This document shows positions 12,413-21,678 of a stretch of 64,000 nt of DNA, in pieces; positions within the stretch are counted from its first letter, which is position 1, and each line of letters starts with the position of its first letter. The position numbers were made by a program, and so were the translations under genes. The notes beneath the pieces were generated by a model. It was given only the letters and a program-made list of their open reading frames with translations. It had not been told where the DNA came from and did no database searches. Source of the DNA: CAJXII01 sp965242915 (GTDB lineage Bacteria > Campylobacterota > Campylobacteria > Campylobacterales > Arcobacteraceae); the NCBI GenBank assembly GCA_965242915.1, contig CBDETN010000028.1:1-64000 (forward strand), in the 5' to 3' direction.

Positions 12413-12504
12413 CTATAAATCCTACTCTTTAATTATTCATTACTTTTTAGTATGATATACTATCGAAGATTTACTAAATGTATAATAAAAAAAGGTCGTA
12501 AAAA

Positions 12505-13383
12505 ATGCCATTTATCTTAAAAAAGTTTAAGACTATTTTGGGACAAAAAGTTCAATTCTTTTTACAAAATGAAGTTGGATTATCAATATCTCAAAGTCAG
12601 AAATTACTTGCAAAGGGGCGGATATTTGATGAGAATCATAAAAAATTACAAAATGGGCAGATTTTACATTGTGAATATGTAAATGTAGCTTTGTTTGAAG
12701 GTCATACAAGAGGATTAAAGCCTATTTTTACTACAAAAGATTTTGCGATTTTCGATAAACCGTCGGGGATTATGGTGCATCCAATTTCAAGAGATACTAA
12801 ATATACACTCTTGGATGAAATTCGTTATCATTTTGGCGAAAAAGCAAATTTGGCTCACAGAATAGATTTAGAAACTTCAGGACTAGTTCTAATTACAAGA
12901 AATCGTCTTGCAGATATTGAATTAAAAACAATGTTTGAGAACAGAGAATATACAAAAAAATATTTAGCCCTTGTAAAAGGAAAAATTGATAAAGATATAA
13001 AAATAGATACCCCAATTACCAAAGACGGCGGTATTATAGGTGTTAAAATGAAAGTAGATATTAATGGAAAAGAATCTACTACTTTAATAAAACCATTAAA
13101 ATATAATGAAAATAAAAGACAAACTTTAGTAGAAGCTACAACGCTAACAGGAAGACAGCACCAAATACGAGTACATTTGGATTCAATAGGTCATACTATA
13201 GTAGGTGACCCTATTTATGGAGTGGATGAAGTTATAGCAGATAAATATTTAAATAAAGAATTATCAAAAGAAGACAGGATGAAATTTATAGGACATGATA
13301 GACTTATGCTTCATGCTCTCTATTTAGAATTTGAATATGATGGTATCACTTACAAAACTTATTCAAAGCAGAGCTTTCCGTAA
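12505..13383 (+). CDS. RluD-family RNA pseudouridine synthase
   Basis: Converts uridine to pseudouridine in rRNA, probably large-subunit RNA. 292 residues. An S4-like RNA-binding start (VGLSISQSQKLLAKGRI) is followed by the catalytic motif HRIDLETSGLVL, whose aspartate is the catalytic residue, and by GRQHQIRVHLDSIGH and GDPIYG, all in the RluA/C/D order. The specific target uridine cannot be decided. Transcribed away from purB. The IS256 copy begins 24 bases after its stop, marking the edge of the mobile region. Confidence 0.85.
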   Translation: MPFILKKFKTILGQKVQFFLQNEVGLSISQSQKLLAKGRIFDENHKKLQNGQILHCEYVNVALFEGHTRGLKPIFTTKDFAIFDKPSGIMVHPISRDTKYTLLDEIRYHFGEKANLAHRIDLETSGLVLITRNRLADIELKTMFENREYTKKYLALVKGKIDKDIKIDTPITKDGGIIGVKMKVDINGKESTTLIKPLKYNENKRQTLVEATTLTGRQHQIRVHLDSIGHTIVGDPIYGVDEVIADKYLNKELSKEDRMKFIGHDRLMLHALYLEFEYDGITYKTYSKQSFP

Positions 13384-13406
13384 AATCAAAAGAGAGTGTA
13401 AAATAA

Positions 13407-14750
13407 ACTGTGTAAACCCAGCAGTTTCTTTTTAATCACTTCTCATATTTTGCCATAATCTCCTTAAAAAATATACTAAGTTGAGGATAAATCTCAAACC
13501 AATTTCTAATACTAGAAGCATTCCATTTATTTTGTTGTTCAGCACAAGCCAGATACATCACTTTAAAAGCTGAATCTTCTGTTGGAAATGAACCCTTAGA
13601 TTTAGTTTTTCTTTTTATAGCAGCATTTAAAGATTCAATAGGATTTGTTGTATAAATTAATTTTCTCACAGAATCTGGATATTTAAAAAATGTAGACAAT
13701 TCAGACCAGTGATTTGTCCAAGAAACAGTAATGTTAGGATATTTTTTACCCCAGATATCATTAAACTCTGTAAGTGCTAATTGTCCATCTTCTTCAGTGT
13801 AAGCTGTATAAACTGATTTTAAATCTTTAGCAACTGCTTTTCTATCTTTCCAAGATACAAACTTTAATGAACTTCTTATTTGATGTACTATACACCTTTA
13901 TATCTCTGCCTTAGGATAAACTGCACTAATTGCTTCACTAAAGCCATTAAGACCATCTATTGCAAAGATAAGTACATCTTGTACTCCTCTTTTTTGAATA
14001 TCATTTAAAACTGTAAGCCAATATTTACTAGTTTCATTTTCACCTATCCAAATACCTATAATCTCTTTTTTACCTTCTAGTGTAACTCCTAGCATTATAT
14101 ATGCAGCTATATTTTTAACTACTCTATCAACTCTAATTTTAAGTACTGTTGCATCCATAAAGATTATTGGATATATCTTTTCTAAGGGTCTTATTTGCCA
14201 CTCTTTAGCTTTTTCGATAACTTTTTCTGTAATGTTAGATATGGTTTGAGTTGATAATTCATAACCATATAAATCATCAAGATGAAGTTGTATATCTCTT
14301 ACACTCATACCTTTGGTATAGAGTGATATTATCATATCTTCACTACCATTTAGTAGTATTTCTCTTTTTTTAACAAGTTGTGGTTCAAAGCTTGATTCTC
14401 ATGGAGCGTAGCGGAATCCACACTTGCAAATCTCTTGGAATCGCAACATCTATATTTCCATATTTTGATTTTATAGTTTTATCGTTGTAACCGTTACGAT
14501 AGTTCTGATTGTCTGATTCTTGATGTTTATCATAACCTAAGTGTGAGGTTAGCTCTTCTTGTGATGCAGTTTGTATTACCTCTTTGAGTATATTTTTAAA
14601 CTCTTTTGTAATATCATCTAATCCTGTAAATGTTCCATTAGCTATTTGTCTTTTTAATTCTTCTGTATTTAATAAATTCATTATGTAAATCCTTAATATT
14701 TTTCATATTTGATATTTTATCAAATAATCATATTTTTGGATTTACACAGT
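13407..14750. mobile_element. IS256-family insertion sequence, inactivated
   Basis: Inverted ends ACTGTGTAAACCCA at 13407 and its near-complement ending at 14750 bound a 1,344-bp element with one transposase gene on the minus strand. No target duplication is apparent at the flanks (left ..GTAAAATA, right TAGATTTAC), so one side has probably been rearranged. The right side abuts an IS1182 remnant. Confidence 0.8.
13436..14681 (-). pseudogene. IS256-family transposase, broken in at least two places
   Basis: Mutator-type DDE transposase. The start MNLLNTEELKRQIANGTF is at 14681. The catalytic aspartates are in FMDATVLKIR and FAIDGLNGF; the C-terminal part has YTTNPIESLNAAIKRKTKSKGSFPT, with the expected glutamate. 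The gene is cut at about 14385-14415 by an extra stretch of about 30 bases containing GGATTCCGCTACGCTCC, which brings in a stop, and again at 13898 where TAA follows YPKAEI although homology continues (CIVHQIRSSLKFVSWKDRK). The element cannot move by itself. Confidence 0.85.
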
Positions 14751-14765
14751 TAGATTTACAGTCCC

Positions 14766-14890
14766 TATTTGGCTTATTTCTTTATAAATATTTTTTATTT
14801 TCAGATTTTGAGTAAAAAATTAAAATATTTGAGGATTTAGCTTGAATTTTAGCTGTGAAAATAGTTTATTTGGGGCTAAATTCACAGTCT
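14766..14890 (+). mobile_element. IS1182 remnant: 3' terminal 125 bp
   Basis: Matches the last coding bases, the non-coding tail (TTTAGCTGTGAAAATAG..) and the end TTCACAGTCT of the intact IS1182 at 54210-55974, in reverse complement, nearly base for base. The rest of the element is gone, replaced by the IS256 junction. The outer end at 14890 abuts an attC half-site at the same place as in the other two copies. Confidence 0.8.
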
Positions 14891-14908
14891 GAAGGTTTTG
14901 TTATGTAA
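14891..14908 (-). other. attC-like 5' half site (minus-strand array)
   Basis: On the minus strand this reads TTACATAACAAAACCTTC, the R'' part (..TAACAAAAC) of the attC-like sites found at 54-63 kb. It lies directly behind the 83-residue cassette gene and is cut off by the IS1182 remnant, so the rest of the site is missing. Confidence 0.55.
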
Positions 14909-14912
14909 TTTT

Positions 14913-15164
14913 TTAGAATAAACATGCTTCCTGTATAAAGTTAACACCACAAATATTTTCAATAAAAACATCAATTTCATATCCTTGTGTAATATTCATA
15001 AAAGTTTCTTCTCCAATACTGTAAAAGTCAGGGTGACTTATAATATCGTCAATATTTAGTTCGTCATCTTCTAGTAATTCAAAAATTACATATTCCCCTT
15101 TACCTTCAATATTAGCTGCATACATTCCTCTATGTGAATTAATTACTTCTATTATAGCTTTCAT
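14913..15164 (-). CDS. Hypothetical protein, 83 residues, integron-type cassette gene
   Basis: Starts MKAIIEVINSHRGMYAANI at 15164, with GGAGATAAAT upstream as ribosome binding site. Acidic, no signal peptide or membrane segment; I do not recognise a family. The first half (EVINSHRGMYAANIEGKGEYVIFELL) looks like a small beta-barrel. Its position is informative: on the minus strand an attC-like end (GGCGTTATG) lies 22 bases upstream and another attC begins a few bases after its stop, which is how a gene cassette is laid out. Function unknown. Confidence 0.65.
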   Translation of the reverse strand: MKAIIEVINSHRGMYAANIEGKGEYVIFELLEDDELNIDDIISHPDFYSIGEETFMNITQGYEIDVFIENICGVNFIQEACLF

Positions 15165-15185
15165 ATTTATCTCCGTATATTTTTA

Positions 15186-15302
15186 CATAACGCCATAACT
15201 GAAGGACAAGTGGGTATAACGGCTTTTATATTTAAAATTTAATATATCTTAATGCGACACATAAAAGCTCGAAACTACCGACAGTACACTTGTTCTCTTC
15301 CT
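15186..15302 (-). other. attC-like site, 3' part (minus strand), split by IS1182
   Basis: Read on the minus strand it runs from AGGAAGAGAACAAGTG at 15302 to CCCACTTGTCCTTCAG.. and the R' box GGCGTTATG at 15186-15194. The GAACAAGTG arm is complementary to CACTTGTCC, as in folded attC sites. The 5' part (AACAAATC) is at 19520-19528 on the other side of the inserted IS1182. It separates the 83-residue cassette from the toxin-antitoxin pair. Confidence 0.7.
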
Positions 15303-16699
15303 GTGAGACTGTGAAAGAACTCAATCCCAAGTTATATAAAATATTCTACACTAAATCAACTAAAATTAACCATCTTAAAACCATTAAAAAGGTATAATAT
15401 ATACTATATAAAGGCAATTATATGGGTATATACAAACAAGGATTAGATAGAAATCAACAACTTATTTTTCCACCATCATTAGATGAATTAGTAGATAAAG
15501 ATAATATAGCTAGAGCAATAGATGCTTATGTAGAAATACTAAATATTTCACAATTAAATATAAAAACCAAAAAAAGTTTAATTACAGATGGTCAACCAGC
15601 ATTCCATCCAAAGTTACTTTTAAAAATATACATATATGGATACCTCAATAAAATAAGAAGTAGTAGAAAGTTAGAAACTGAAATAAAAAGAAATATTGAA
15701 TTGATGTGGTTAACTCAAGGACTAACACCAAGTTATAAAACTATAGCAAACTTTCGTAAGGATAATCCTAAAGCTTTACAAACCATATTTAAAGAGTTCT
15801 CAATTTTACTAAAAAATATAAATTTAATCACTGGTAATTTAATAGGAGTTGATGGGGCATTCTTAAGAGCCAATGCATCTAAAAATACTCTTATTATGAA
15901 AACAACTATAAAAAAAGATTTACTAAAAATAGATGAAGATATTAAAAACTATATGACTATATTAGACACTCTTGATAAAGAAGATAAACAAAGTGATAAT
16001 CTTCAAATATCCACTTATGATATTGAAAAATTAGAAGAGAAAAAGAAGCAACTTCAAAAAGATATAGACCTACTAGATAGCTTAGGGAAAAATCAATATA
16101 ATAAAACAGATAAAGATGCAAATGTTATGAGCAAACCAGCACATAACCTTATGGCGTATAATTCACAGATTGCAGTAGATGATAAATATAAATTTATAGT
16201 TGCAACAGATATATCAACTAAAGGTAGTGACTTAGACCAACTTCATAATATGGCTGTAAAATCTAAAGAGATAGTAGATAATAAAGATATGATAGTAACG
16301 GCTGACAAAGGCTACTATAGTTCAGTAGAAATTAAAAAATGTGCAGATGATAATATTAATGTAATAGTACCAGAAAGAAATACAGGGCAAGTACAAAAGA
16401 ATAGAGATAAGTTTAGTAAAAATATGTTTATCTTTAATCATAAAACCAATAGCTATACTTGCCCAAATCAAATAACAATACCAAAATCTATAACAACTTT
16501 AAAAAGAGATAATAGATTACTATATGTATATAGAGTATCTCAAACTATTTGTAAAATTTGCCCTATGCAAGATAGATGTTTAGGAGATAAAACTAAATAT
16601 AAACAACTATTCCGTTGGGAGTATGAAGAGATAGTTGAAGAACATCATAAAAAAATGCAAACTAAAAAAGCAAAAGATATAGTTAAAAAAAGAGGCTCA

Positions 16700-16740
16700 A
16701 AAGTAGCGAATAGCGGTTGCGCAGCAAACTTTCTTTAGTA
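16700..16740. repeat. 41-bp GC-richer insert inside the IS1182 transposase
   Basis: Compared with the intact copy (..GGTTCGATAGTTGAACAT..), this copy has 41 extra bases between GGCTCA and ATAGTTGAAC, including GCGAATAGCGGTTGCGCAGC. The core AACCGCTAT (reverse complement) recurs in an extra 22 bases near the right end of the nested IS21 (about 19161-19182), and CCGCTA also occurs in the extra segment in the IS256 transposase. Confidence 0.6.
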
Positions 16741-16890
16741 ATAGTTGAACACCCATTTGGAACAATAAAAAGAACATTGGGTTGGGATCACTACAAATAT
16801 CACTCAACAAAGACACCGTATCACAAACACTTGGACACTTACAAATTTGAAATATTCTCTAACAACATTTTAGCATAAAGTGTCCAAGTG

Positions 16891-17631
16891 TTAATTTATT
16901 TTTGACATAATTTTTCTCATTGATGTACCTTTTAGTTCAACTCTATGTGAAGAATGTACAATCCTATCTAATATTGCATCAGCAACAGTATCATTATTTA
17001 AATAATCATACCACTGTGATACAGGAAGTTGAGAGGTGAGAATTATTGATGATAAGTCAACTCTACTTTCTATAATTTCTAATAAATTTGTAGCATCATC
17101 AGCTGATAATGGATTTATTCCAAAGTCATCTAAAATAAGAATACTATATTTGCTAAGTTTTCGTAAGAAATTTGTATATGTTCCATCTGCTCTTGCGATT
17201 GATATATCTTCAAGTATTGTAGGAACTCTAATATAATAAGCTTTAAATCCATCCATGATAGAACGATTAGCTAGTGCTTGTGCGAGATAAGATTTACCAG
17301 TTCCTGTTTTACCTGTAATGATAATATTTTGATAATTTCTTATAAAGTCCATATTTGCTAATCCTAAAATTTGTTCTTTATTTAAACCTCTTGTTTGCTT
17401 ATAAACTAAATCTTCTAAAGTTGCTTGCTTATCTTTTATTTTTGATATATTAAAATTAAGTTTAATCCTTCTGTTGTGCTGATGTATCTCTTGGGCTTCA
17501 AGTAGGTTGTAGAGTTTCTCATTAAATGATAATTTATCATAATTTCTATCTTCAATTTGTCGTAAGTATGCTGTTTTAAAGCCTTCTAATTTTAATTCAC
17601 TCATTTTATTTGTTACTGTTTCTTGGTTCAT
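16891..17631 (-). CDS. istB: IstB-like transposition ATPase (IS21 copy A)
   Basis: AAA+ helper ATPase that selects target DNA and recruits the IstA transposase. 246 residues. Walker A is GKTGTGKSYLAQAL and Walker B ILILDDFG. The ORF is identical in length and sequence to copy B at 26363-27103. Starts 16 bases after istA ends, so the two form one transcript istA-istB. Confidence 0.9.
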   Translation of the reverse strand: MNQETVTNKMSELKLEGFKTAYLRQIEDRNYDKLSFNEKLYNLLEAQEIHQHNRRIKLNFNISKIKDKQATLEDLVYKQTRGLNKEQILGLANMDFIRNYQNIIITGKTGTGKSYLAQALANRSIMDGFKAYYIRVPTILEDISIARADGTYTNFLRKLSKYSILILDDFGINPLSADDATNLLEIIESRVDLSSIILTSQLPVSQWYDYLNNDTVADAILDRIVHSSHRVELKGTSMRKIMSKIN

Positions 17632-17646
17632 TTTTTTCTATCCTTT

Positions 17647-19008
17647 TTATTTATATTCTGTATTACCACGAATATTACTGTAGTTATTTTGTGCTATATT
17701 TATAATATTATTAGCAGGCTTTTTATAATAAAGCTTTTTTGATAATATTGATTTTATAGATGCAACTGTAGTGGCATTAATACTCATTGCATATCCTAAA
17801 GCTAAATCAACTTCATATTTTTCATATTGTTTTGCCAATGAAAGAATGGCATTTAGTTTTCTGTATGCATATGATGGAAATTGCTCTTGTTCTAATTTCA
17901 TCTTTGTAAACTCTACAGTTTGAACCCCTATACTTTTTGCCCAGTTTAAATATCTTCCAGGATTAAACTTCGCATCTTGATATTGATGATTTTCAGGTTG
18001 GTGCTCTTTAATAGTTGAATATTCACTATCATAATATCTTGGATGTGTGGCAATTAGCTTTGATTTATGATAAATCTCAACTGTAGATGTTGAGTATCTA
18101 TTTAATCGTTTCATCACTTTTGCATTGTATATATCAAGCAATGGAGATATAGCATCATTAAGTTCTTCAACATCAAAGAATTTTCTATGCCGAAGAACGG
18201 CTAATATCCATCTTTGAATTGCTTGAACTCCTTGTTCTGCTTTTGCTTTATCTTTTGGTTTATATGGTCTTGCTGGTTCAATTACACACCCATAATGATT
18301 TGCCATTGCTTTATAACTTTCATTTAAAACAATCCCATCTTTATTATTTGAAATAACTGCACTTTTTAGGTTATCTGGTACTAATATTTTAGGTACTCCT
18401 CCAAAGAAGTTAAAAGCTTTTGTGTGCGACTTTATAAAGTATTCTTGCTTTTGACTAGGTGTTGCATCTACATATGTATAACCTGATGCTCCTAATACTG
18501 CTACAAATATTTGAGCTTTTGAAATAACTCCTGTTTTACTATTATAAATAGGAATAGTAACACCACTATAATCTACAAATAATTTTTCACCATTTAAGTG
18601 TATTTGTCTCATTGATGGGTTTAATTTCTTTTTATATTTATGATAATAAGTTTTAAATTGAGTGTATCCATAACCATCAGGATTCTGCTCTTTATACTCT
18701 TGCCATAACAATAGATATGTAACACCTTTTTTACGAATTTCTTTATCAATATATTCAACATCAGGTTTAGGTCTTAAAGATTGCCTGTGTAATATAGTTT
18801 GTTCAGGGAAAAGCATTTTATACATAATATCTTCATCATGCAATAAAAAATCTTCCAGTTTATCTGGTAATATCTCAAATCTTCTACAATATTCAGCTGC
18901 AGCAGATCTAGATACACCAAGACTCTTTGCTATTCTCCTATATGAGAAATCCATTTGATACTTTAATTTTAGTATCTTTTTAATCTGTTTCATTAAAACT
19001 CTCCTCAT
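17647..19008 (-). pseudogene. istA: IstA-like transposase with an in-frame deletion (IS21 copy A)
   Basis: DDE/rve transposase. The HTH start (MRRVLMKQIKKILKLKYQM) and catalytic residues in FVDYSGV, LVPDNLKSAV and KAKAEQGVQAIQRW are kept. Compared with copy B it lacks about 57 residues between VMKRLN and RYSTSTVEIYHKSK (453 against about 511 residues), and bases around the junction differ from copy B. The missing part belongs to the C-terminal beta-barrel region, so activity is doubtful. It is in frame, so a shortened protein could still be made. Confidence 0.75.
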
Positions 19009-19519
19009 TGATACACTCCTAATATTTTTAGAAGTGTAGTTTAATATGGAGAATATCTCAAACTTAAATTAGTTTTAATCCAGCAAATAAACTTAATTTA
19101 AACTTTCCTATCACTTTTTCAACCAAAGTGTCCAGATAAAAAGTGATACGGTGTCTTTTTGTTAACCGCTATGGTGTCTTTTTGGGAGTGATTTTTGCAA
19201 TCACTTTTTAGTTCGTAGCAAAAAAAAAGTACTCGGTGAAAATGCACTCATCATGTTTACATACAATTTTAGAAGACTTTTAAACCTTATAGGGATAGCT
19301 TTGTTTAAAAAACTGTGTTTAGCCATTAAAAACAAAGATTTAACCCAAATAAGGGAAGAGATAGCGGAATATATCTTGGTGTTTGGGGTTTATTTGGCTT
19401 ATTTTTTAGTAAATATTTTTTATTTTCAGAATTATAGAAAAAATATTATATTTTTGAAAAATAACTAATTTAATTGACTGTAAAATTAGTTTATTTGGGA
19501 CTAAATTCACAGTCTGTGT

Positions 19520-19529
19520 GATTTGTTGT
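19520..19529 (-). other. attC-like 5' half site (minus strand), partner of 15186-15302
   Basis: On the minus strand ACAACAAATC precedes the IS1182 end ACACAGACTGTG, matching the R'' boxes AACAAAAC and AACAAATC of the other sites. It directly follows the toxin gene, which ends 12 bases away. Confidence 0.6.
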
Positions 19530-19540
19530 ATTTGCTACTA

Positions 19541-19822
19541 TTATGACGGTTTATTTTTATTAAATATTCTTAAAATTTCTATTTCTTTTTTGATTGGTCT
19601 TATTCTATAAATTATAGTATAGCCTTTATGAATCATATCTCTAATATTTTTATCTTCAAAATATTTTGATTGTCTGTACATTATTGGATTATCAGGGATT
19701 AAATTTATACTTTCTTTTAATCCATTTTTAAATTTCATACTTGCACTAGGTTTATCTAGTGCAATGTATTTTATGATTTGTTTAAGTTGTTTTGAAAATG
19801 TAGGTTTGTGTATTATTATCAT
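19541..19822 (-). CDS. RelE/ParE-family toxin
   Basis: 93 residues. The pattern FSKQLKQIIKYIALDKPSASMKFKNGLKESI..NPIMYRQSKYF..IRDMIHKGYTIIYRIRPIKKEIEILRIFN is the usual ParE/RelE fold with the C-terminal strand ending in a basic patch. Its start overlaps the antitoxin stop by four bases (ATGA), the classic toxin-antitoxin layout. An attC half-site follows directly, so the pair probably is an integron cassette; such modules are known to stabilise large cassette arrays. Whether it cuts mRNA (RelE) or poisons gyrase (ParE) cannot be seen. Confidence 0.8.
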   Translation of the reverse strand: MIIIHKPTFSKQLKQIIKYIALDKPSASMKFKNGLKESINLIPDNPIMYRQSKYFEDKNIRDMIHKGYTIIYRIRPIKKEIEILRIFNKNKPS

Positions 19823-20064
19823 TTTTGTAATGATTCAGTAAATGTATCAATATCATTCCAGAAATCTGTATTATTAATCATTTTAACTTTACCACTATCT
19901 ATATCGTTAATATCTTGTTGTAATTGTTTTTGTCTATCATAAAAATATGGGTCATATTCTAGATTTTTATCTTTTTGGATTGTAACTTCATTTTTGAATT
20001 CTTTTAAAAGATTTAATAAGTTAGGAACGAAATTATCTTGAACTTGTAATGTTAATGTTTGCAT
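19819..20064 (-). CDS. Antitoxin of a RelE/ParE pair
   Basis: About 81 residues from MQTLTLQVQDNFVPNLLNLL at 20064; an ATG 12 bases further up gives MEFTMQTL, but TTGGAGTTTACT spacing fits either. The N-terminal MQTLTLQVQDNF resembles a ribbon-helix-helix strand and the acidic C-terminus (NDIDTFTESLQK) would wrap the toxin. A perfect palindrome lies 39 bases upstream of the start and may be its operator. Confidence 0.7.
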   Translation of the reverse strand: MQTLTLQVQDNFVPNLLNLLKEFKNEVTIQKDKNLEYDPYFYDRQKQLQQDINDIDSGKVKMINNTDFWNDIDTFTESLQK

Positions 20065-20102
20065 AGTAAACTCCAATAATTTATTTATATATTATTGTAG
20101 CA

Positions 20103-20129
20103 AAACTTAAGTGAATTTCACTTAAGTTT
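20103..20129. promoter_or_regulatory. Perfect palindrome, possible toxin-antitoxin operator
   Basis: AAACTTAAGTGAA and its exact reverse complement TTCACTTAAGTTT flank a single T. It sits between the end of the lipoprotein gene and the antitoxin start, followed on the minus strand by TACAAT and TATAAAT -10-like boxes. Autoregulation through such sites is typical of these pairs; a weak terminator for the upstream gene is the alternative. Confidence 0.5.
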
Positions 20130-20135
20130 ATATGG

Positions 20136-21134
20136 TTAATTATTTATACAGTTTCCACCACTACATTTAAAACCAATTGGACATTGCGTATCATATGAAC
20201 ATTGTTTTGTTCTATTAACACCCATATTACTTCGTGGACTACTATATTGTTGTACTCCAGCTCTATTAACTGATTTCATACATGTACCTGTAGAACTATA
20301 TTGTGGTTTAACACATTAATAACCACTTCCACAATTAAAATCTGAACTACATTCTGATGAACTCTTTTTGTATAATGTAGATGTTGTATTGTAAGATGGA
20401 GTTTGATAATTTTTCATATAATTAGTATTTTGCTTTTTTAATGTGTTAGTTTGTTTCATCATAGAATTAGATAAATTATTTAATCCATTTAAAAATTCAT
20501 TAAAGTTATTTTGTGCTTTAATATCTTTTTGATTTTTGAGTTGAGTTTGTTGTTTTTGACTCTCTATTTCATAGTTATATTCTTGATTTGACATTGGTGA
20601 AATACAACCCGCATAACCAATTTGAGCTTTTGCCATAAAAGCACTTGAATGTAAATATCCTATTGCTTTTTTATTTTTTGCTATTTCTCCAAATGTACTA
20701 TTTTCACTTGTAAAAGAAGCTAATTTATCAAGCATTTCATTTGTAATATACATCATGGTTTTATAGCCTTGCGAAGCATTAGGTTTACTTTTAAAACGCA
20801 TTTCTGAAATAGTACCATGGCTATGTTTAGCATCTATAATAACAGATATTAATGAGTCAAAATGTTTAAGGTACTTTGGATTAGTTATATTTTTTTGATT
20901 ACTAATCCATCGAATATTACCTTCTGAACAATATTGATAGCCATATCCCCTTAGTGCCTTTATATTATCTTTTGATAGTGGTTGTAAACTATAATTTGTT
21001 TGATATGGTACTTTATATGGCTTACCTTTAATAAATACCATAGCTTTATTATTTGGATTAAATTGTGTTTGACCACAACCATTTAATATAAATATTACAA
21101 ATAGAATTGATAAAGAATAAGATATTATTTTCAC
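20136..21134 (-). pseudogene. Cysteine-rich lipoprotein with an internal in-frame stop
   Basis: Starts MKIISYSLSILFVIFILNGCG: a lipoprotein signal with lipobox LNGC, so anchored in a membrane facing the periplasm or outside. The first 260 residues include a glutamine/asparagine-rich coiled stretch (QKQQTQLKNQ..). The reading stops at TAA 20316-20318 after CSSDFNCGSGY, but the same frame then continues CVKPQYSSTGTCMKSV.. to CSYDTQCPIGFKCSGGNCINN and a stop at 20136. The stop falls where the second motif has lysine (GFKC), so an AAA to TAA change explains it. The cysteine pairs suggest a disulfide-stabilised repeat domain. Role unknown; its start overlaps the upstream gene by four bases. Confidence 0.6.
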
Positions 21135-21520
21135 AATGATACTCTATCTATAATATGTATATCTTGTTCATTTAAATTTGTATTTATTGTTATATTAAAA
21201 CTAAATCTTTTTGAATATTCTAAAAATTCATTAATATTCATATCAAATGAAAATCTAGTAATTGCTAATGGTTCAGTATTATTTTCTAAATATATTTTTA
21301 AATCATTATAATTTAATGCAACTTCTGTTGTATCAACATTTATTGTTTGATGTTTTCCATTTTTATTAAAAGTTATACTTAATGGAAAATATTTTTCCTT
21401 ATCAATATTTTTGTCTTTAATTAGTTCTAAAAATGGACTTTTAAAATCTTCTTTATCTAAAGATATATTTCCTTTATGATCACCATATTGTGTTGTAGCT
21501 AGTATTTTTGTATCACTCAT
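21131..21520 (-). CDS. Hypothetical protein, operon partner of the lipoprotein
   Basis: About 129 residues from MSDTKILATTQYGDHKGNI at 21520; an upstream ATG at 21532 is possible, but TTTTGGAGTTTTAC fits 21520 well. No signal peptide, no membrane segment, no family recognised; it has alternating beta-strand patterns (TINVDTTEVALNY, FSFNITINTN). Its stop overlaps the lipoprotein start (ATGA), so they are translated together. Confidence 0.6.
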   Translation of the reverse strand: MSDTKILATTQYGDHKGNISLDKEDFKSPFLELIKDKNIDKEKYFPLSITFNKNGKHQTINVDTTEVALNYNDLKIYLENNTEPLAITRFSFDMNINEFLEYSKRFSFNITINTNLNEQDIHIIDRVSL

Positions 21521-21678
21521 GTAAAACTCCAAAAATTAAATTTACCAATTTATTTTTATAAATAGGCATATATAAATTTTAGACTTAATTTATATTTTCA
21601 GAAATTTTGATTAAACTTTTTAAAAAGTTTTGAGCCAATCACTTGAAAATAAAATATTTAATGATGGTTTATTTTATA

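Larger units (their letters stand above)
16792..19199. mobile_element. IS21-family element, copy A
   Basis: The left end TACAAATATCACTC and the inverted right end (..GAGTGATTTTTGCA) share multiple inner repeats containing AAAGACACCGTATCAC. A 5-bp target duplication ATCAC occurs at 16787-16791 and 19200-19204, and its removal restores the IS1182 transposase sequence GGGATCACTTTTTAG. Carries istB and istA on the minus strand. Confidence 0.9.
15422..19468 (+). pseudogene. IS1182-family transposase, split by a 41-bp insert and by IS21
   Basis: DDE transposase. The intact relative at 54264-55856 is 530 residues. Here the first 434 residues (15422-16738) keep the N-terminal DUF772-type region and the catalytic aspartates in GVDGAFLRAN and VTADKGYYSS. 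A 41-base insert at 16700-16740 then replaces the reading and adds a stop, and IS21 sits at 16792-19199. The last part resumes at 19205 (FLVRSKKKVLGENALIMFTYNFRRL-like) to the stop at 19468. It cannot be functional. Confidence 0.9.
15303..19519. mobile_element. IS1182-family element interrupted by IS21
   Basis: Left end GTGAGACTGTGAA at 15303 and right end TTCACAGTCTGTGT at 19519 are inverted repeats shared with the intact copy at 54210-55974. Without the nested IS21 and a 41-bp insert the length is about 1,763 bp, the same as that copy. It lies inside a minus-strand attC site, between AACAAATC and AGGAAG, with the transposase running opposite to the attC. Confidence 0.85.

Noticed and set aside
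13407..14750. Composite transposon formed by IS256 and the IS1182 copies
   Set aside because: The elements are of different families, no matching pair flanks a passenger, and no target duplication is seen at IS256.
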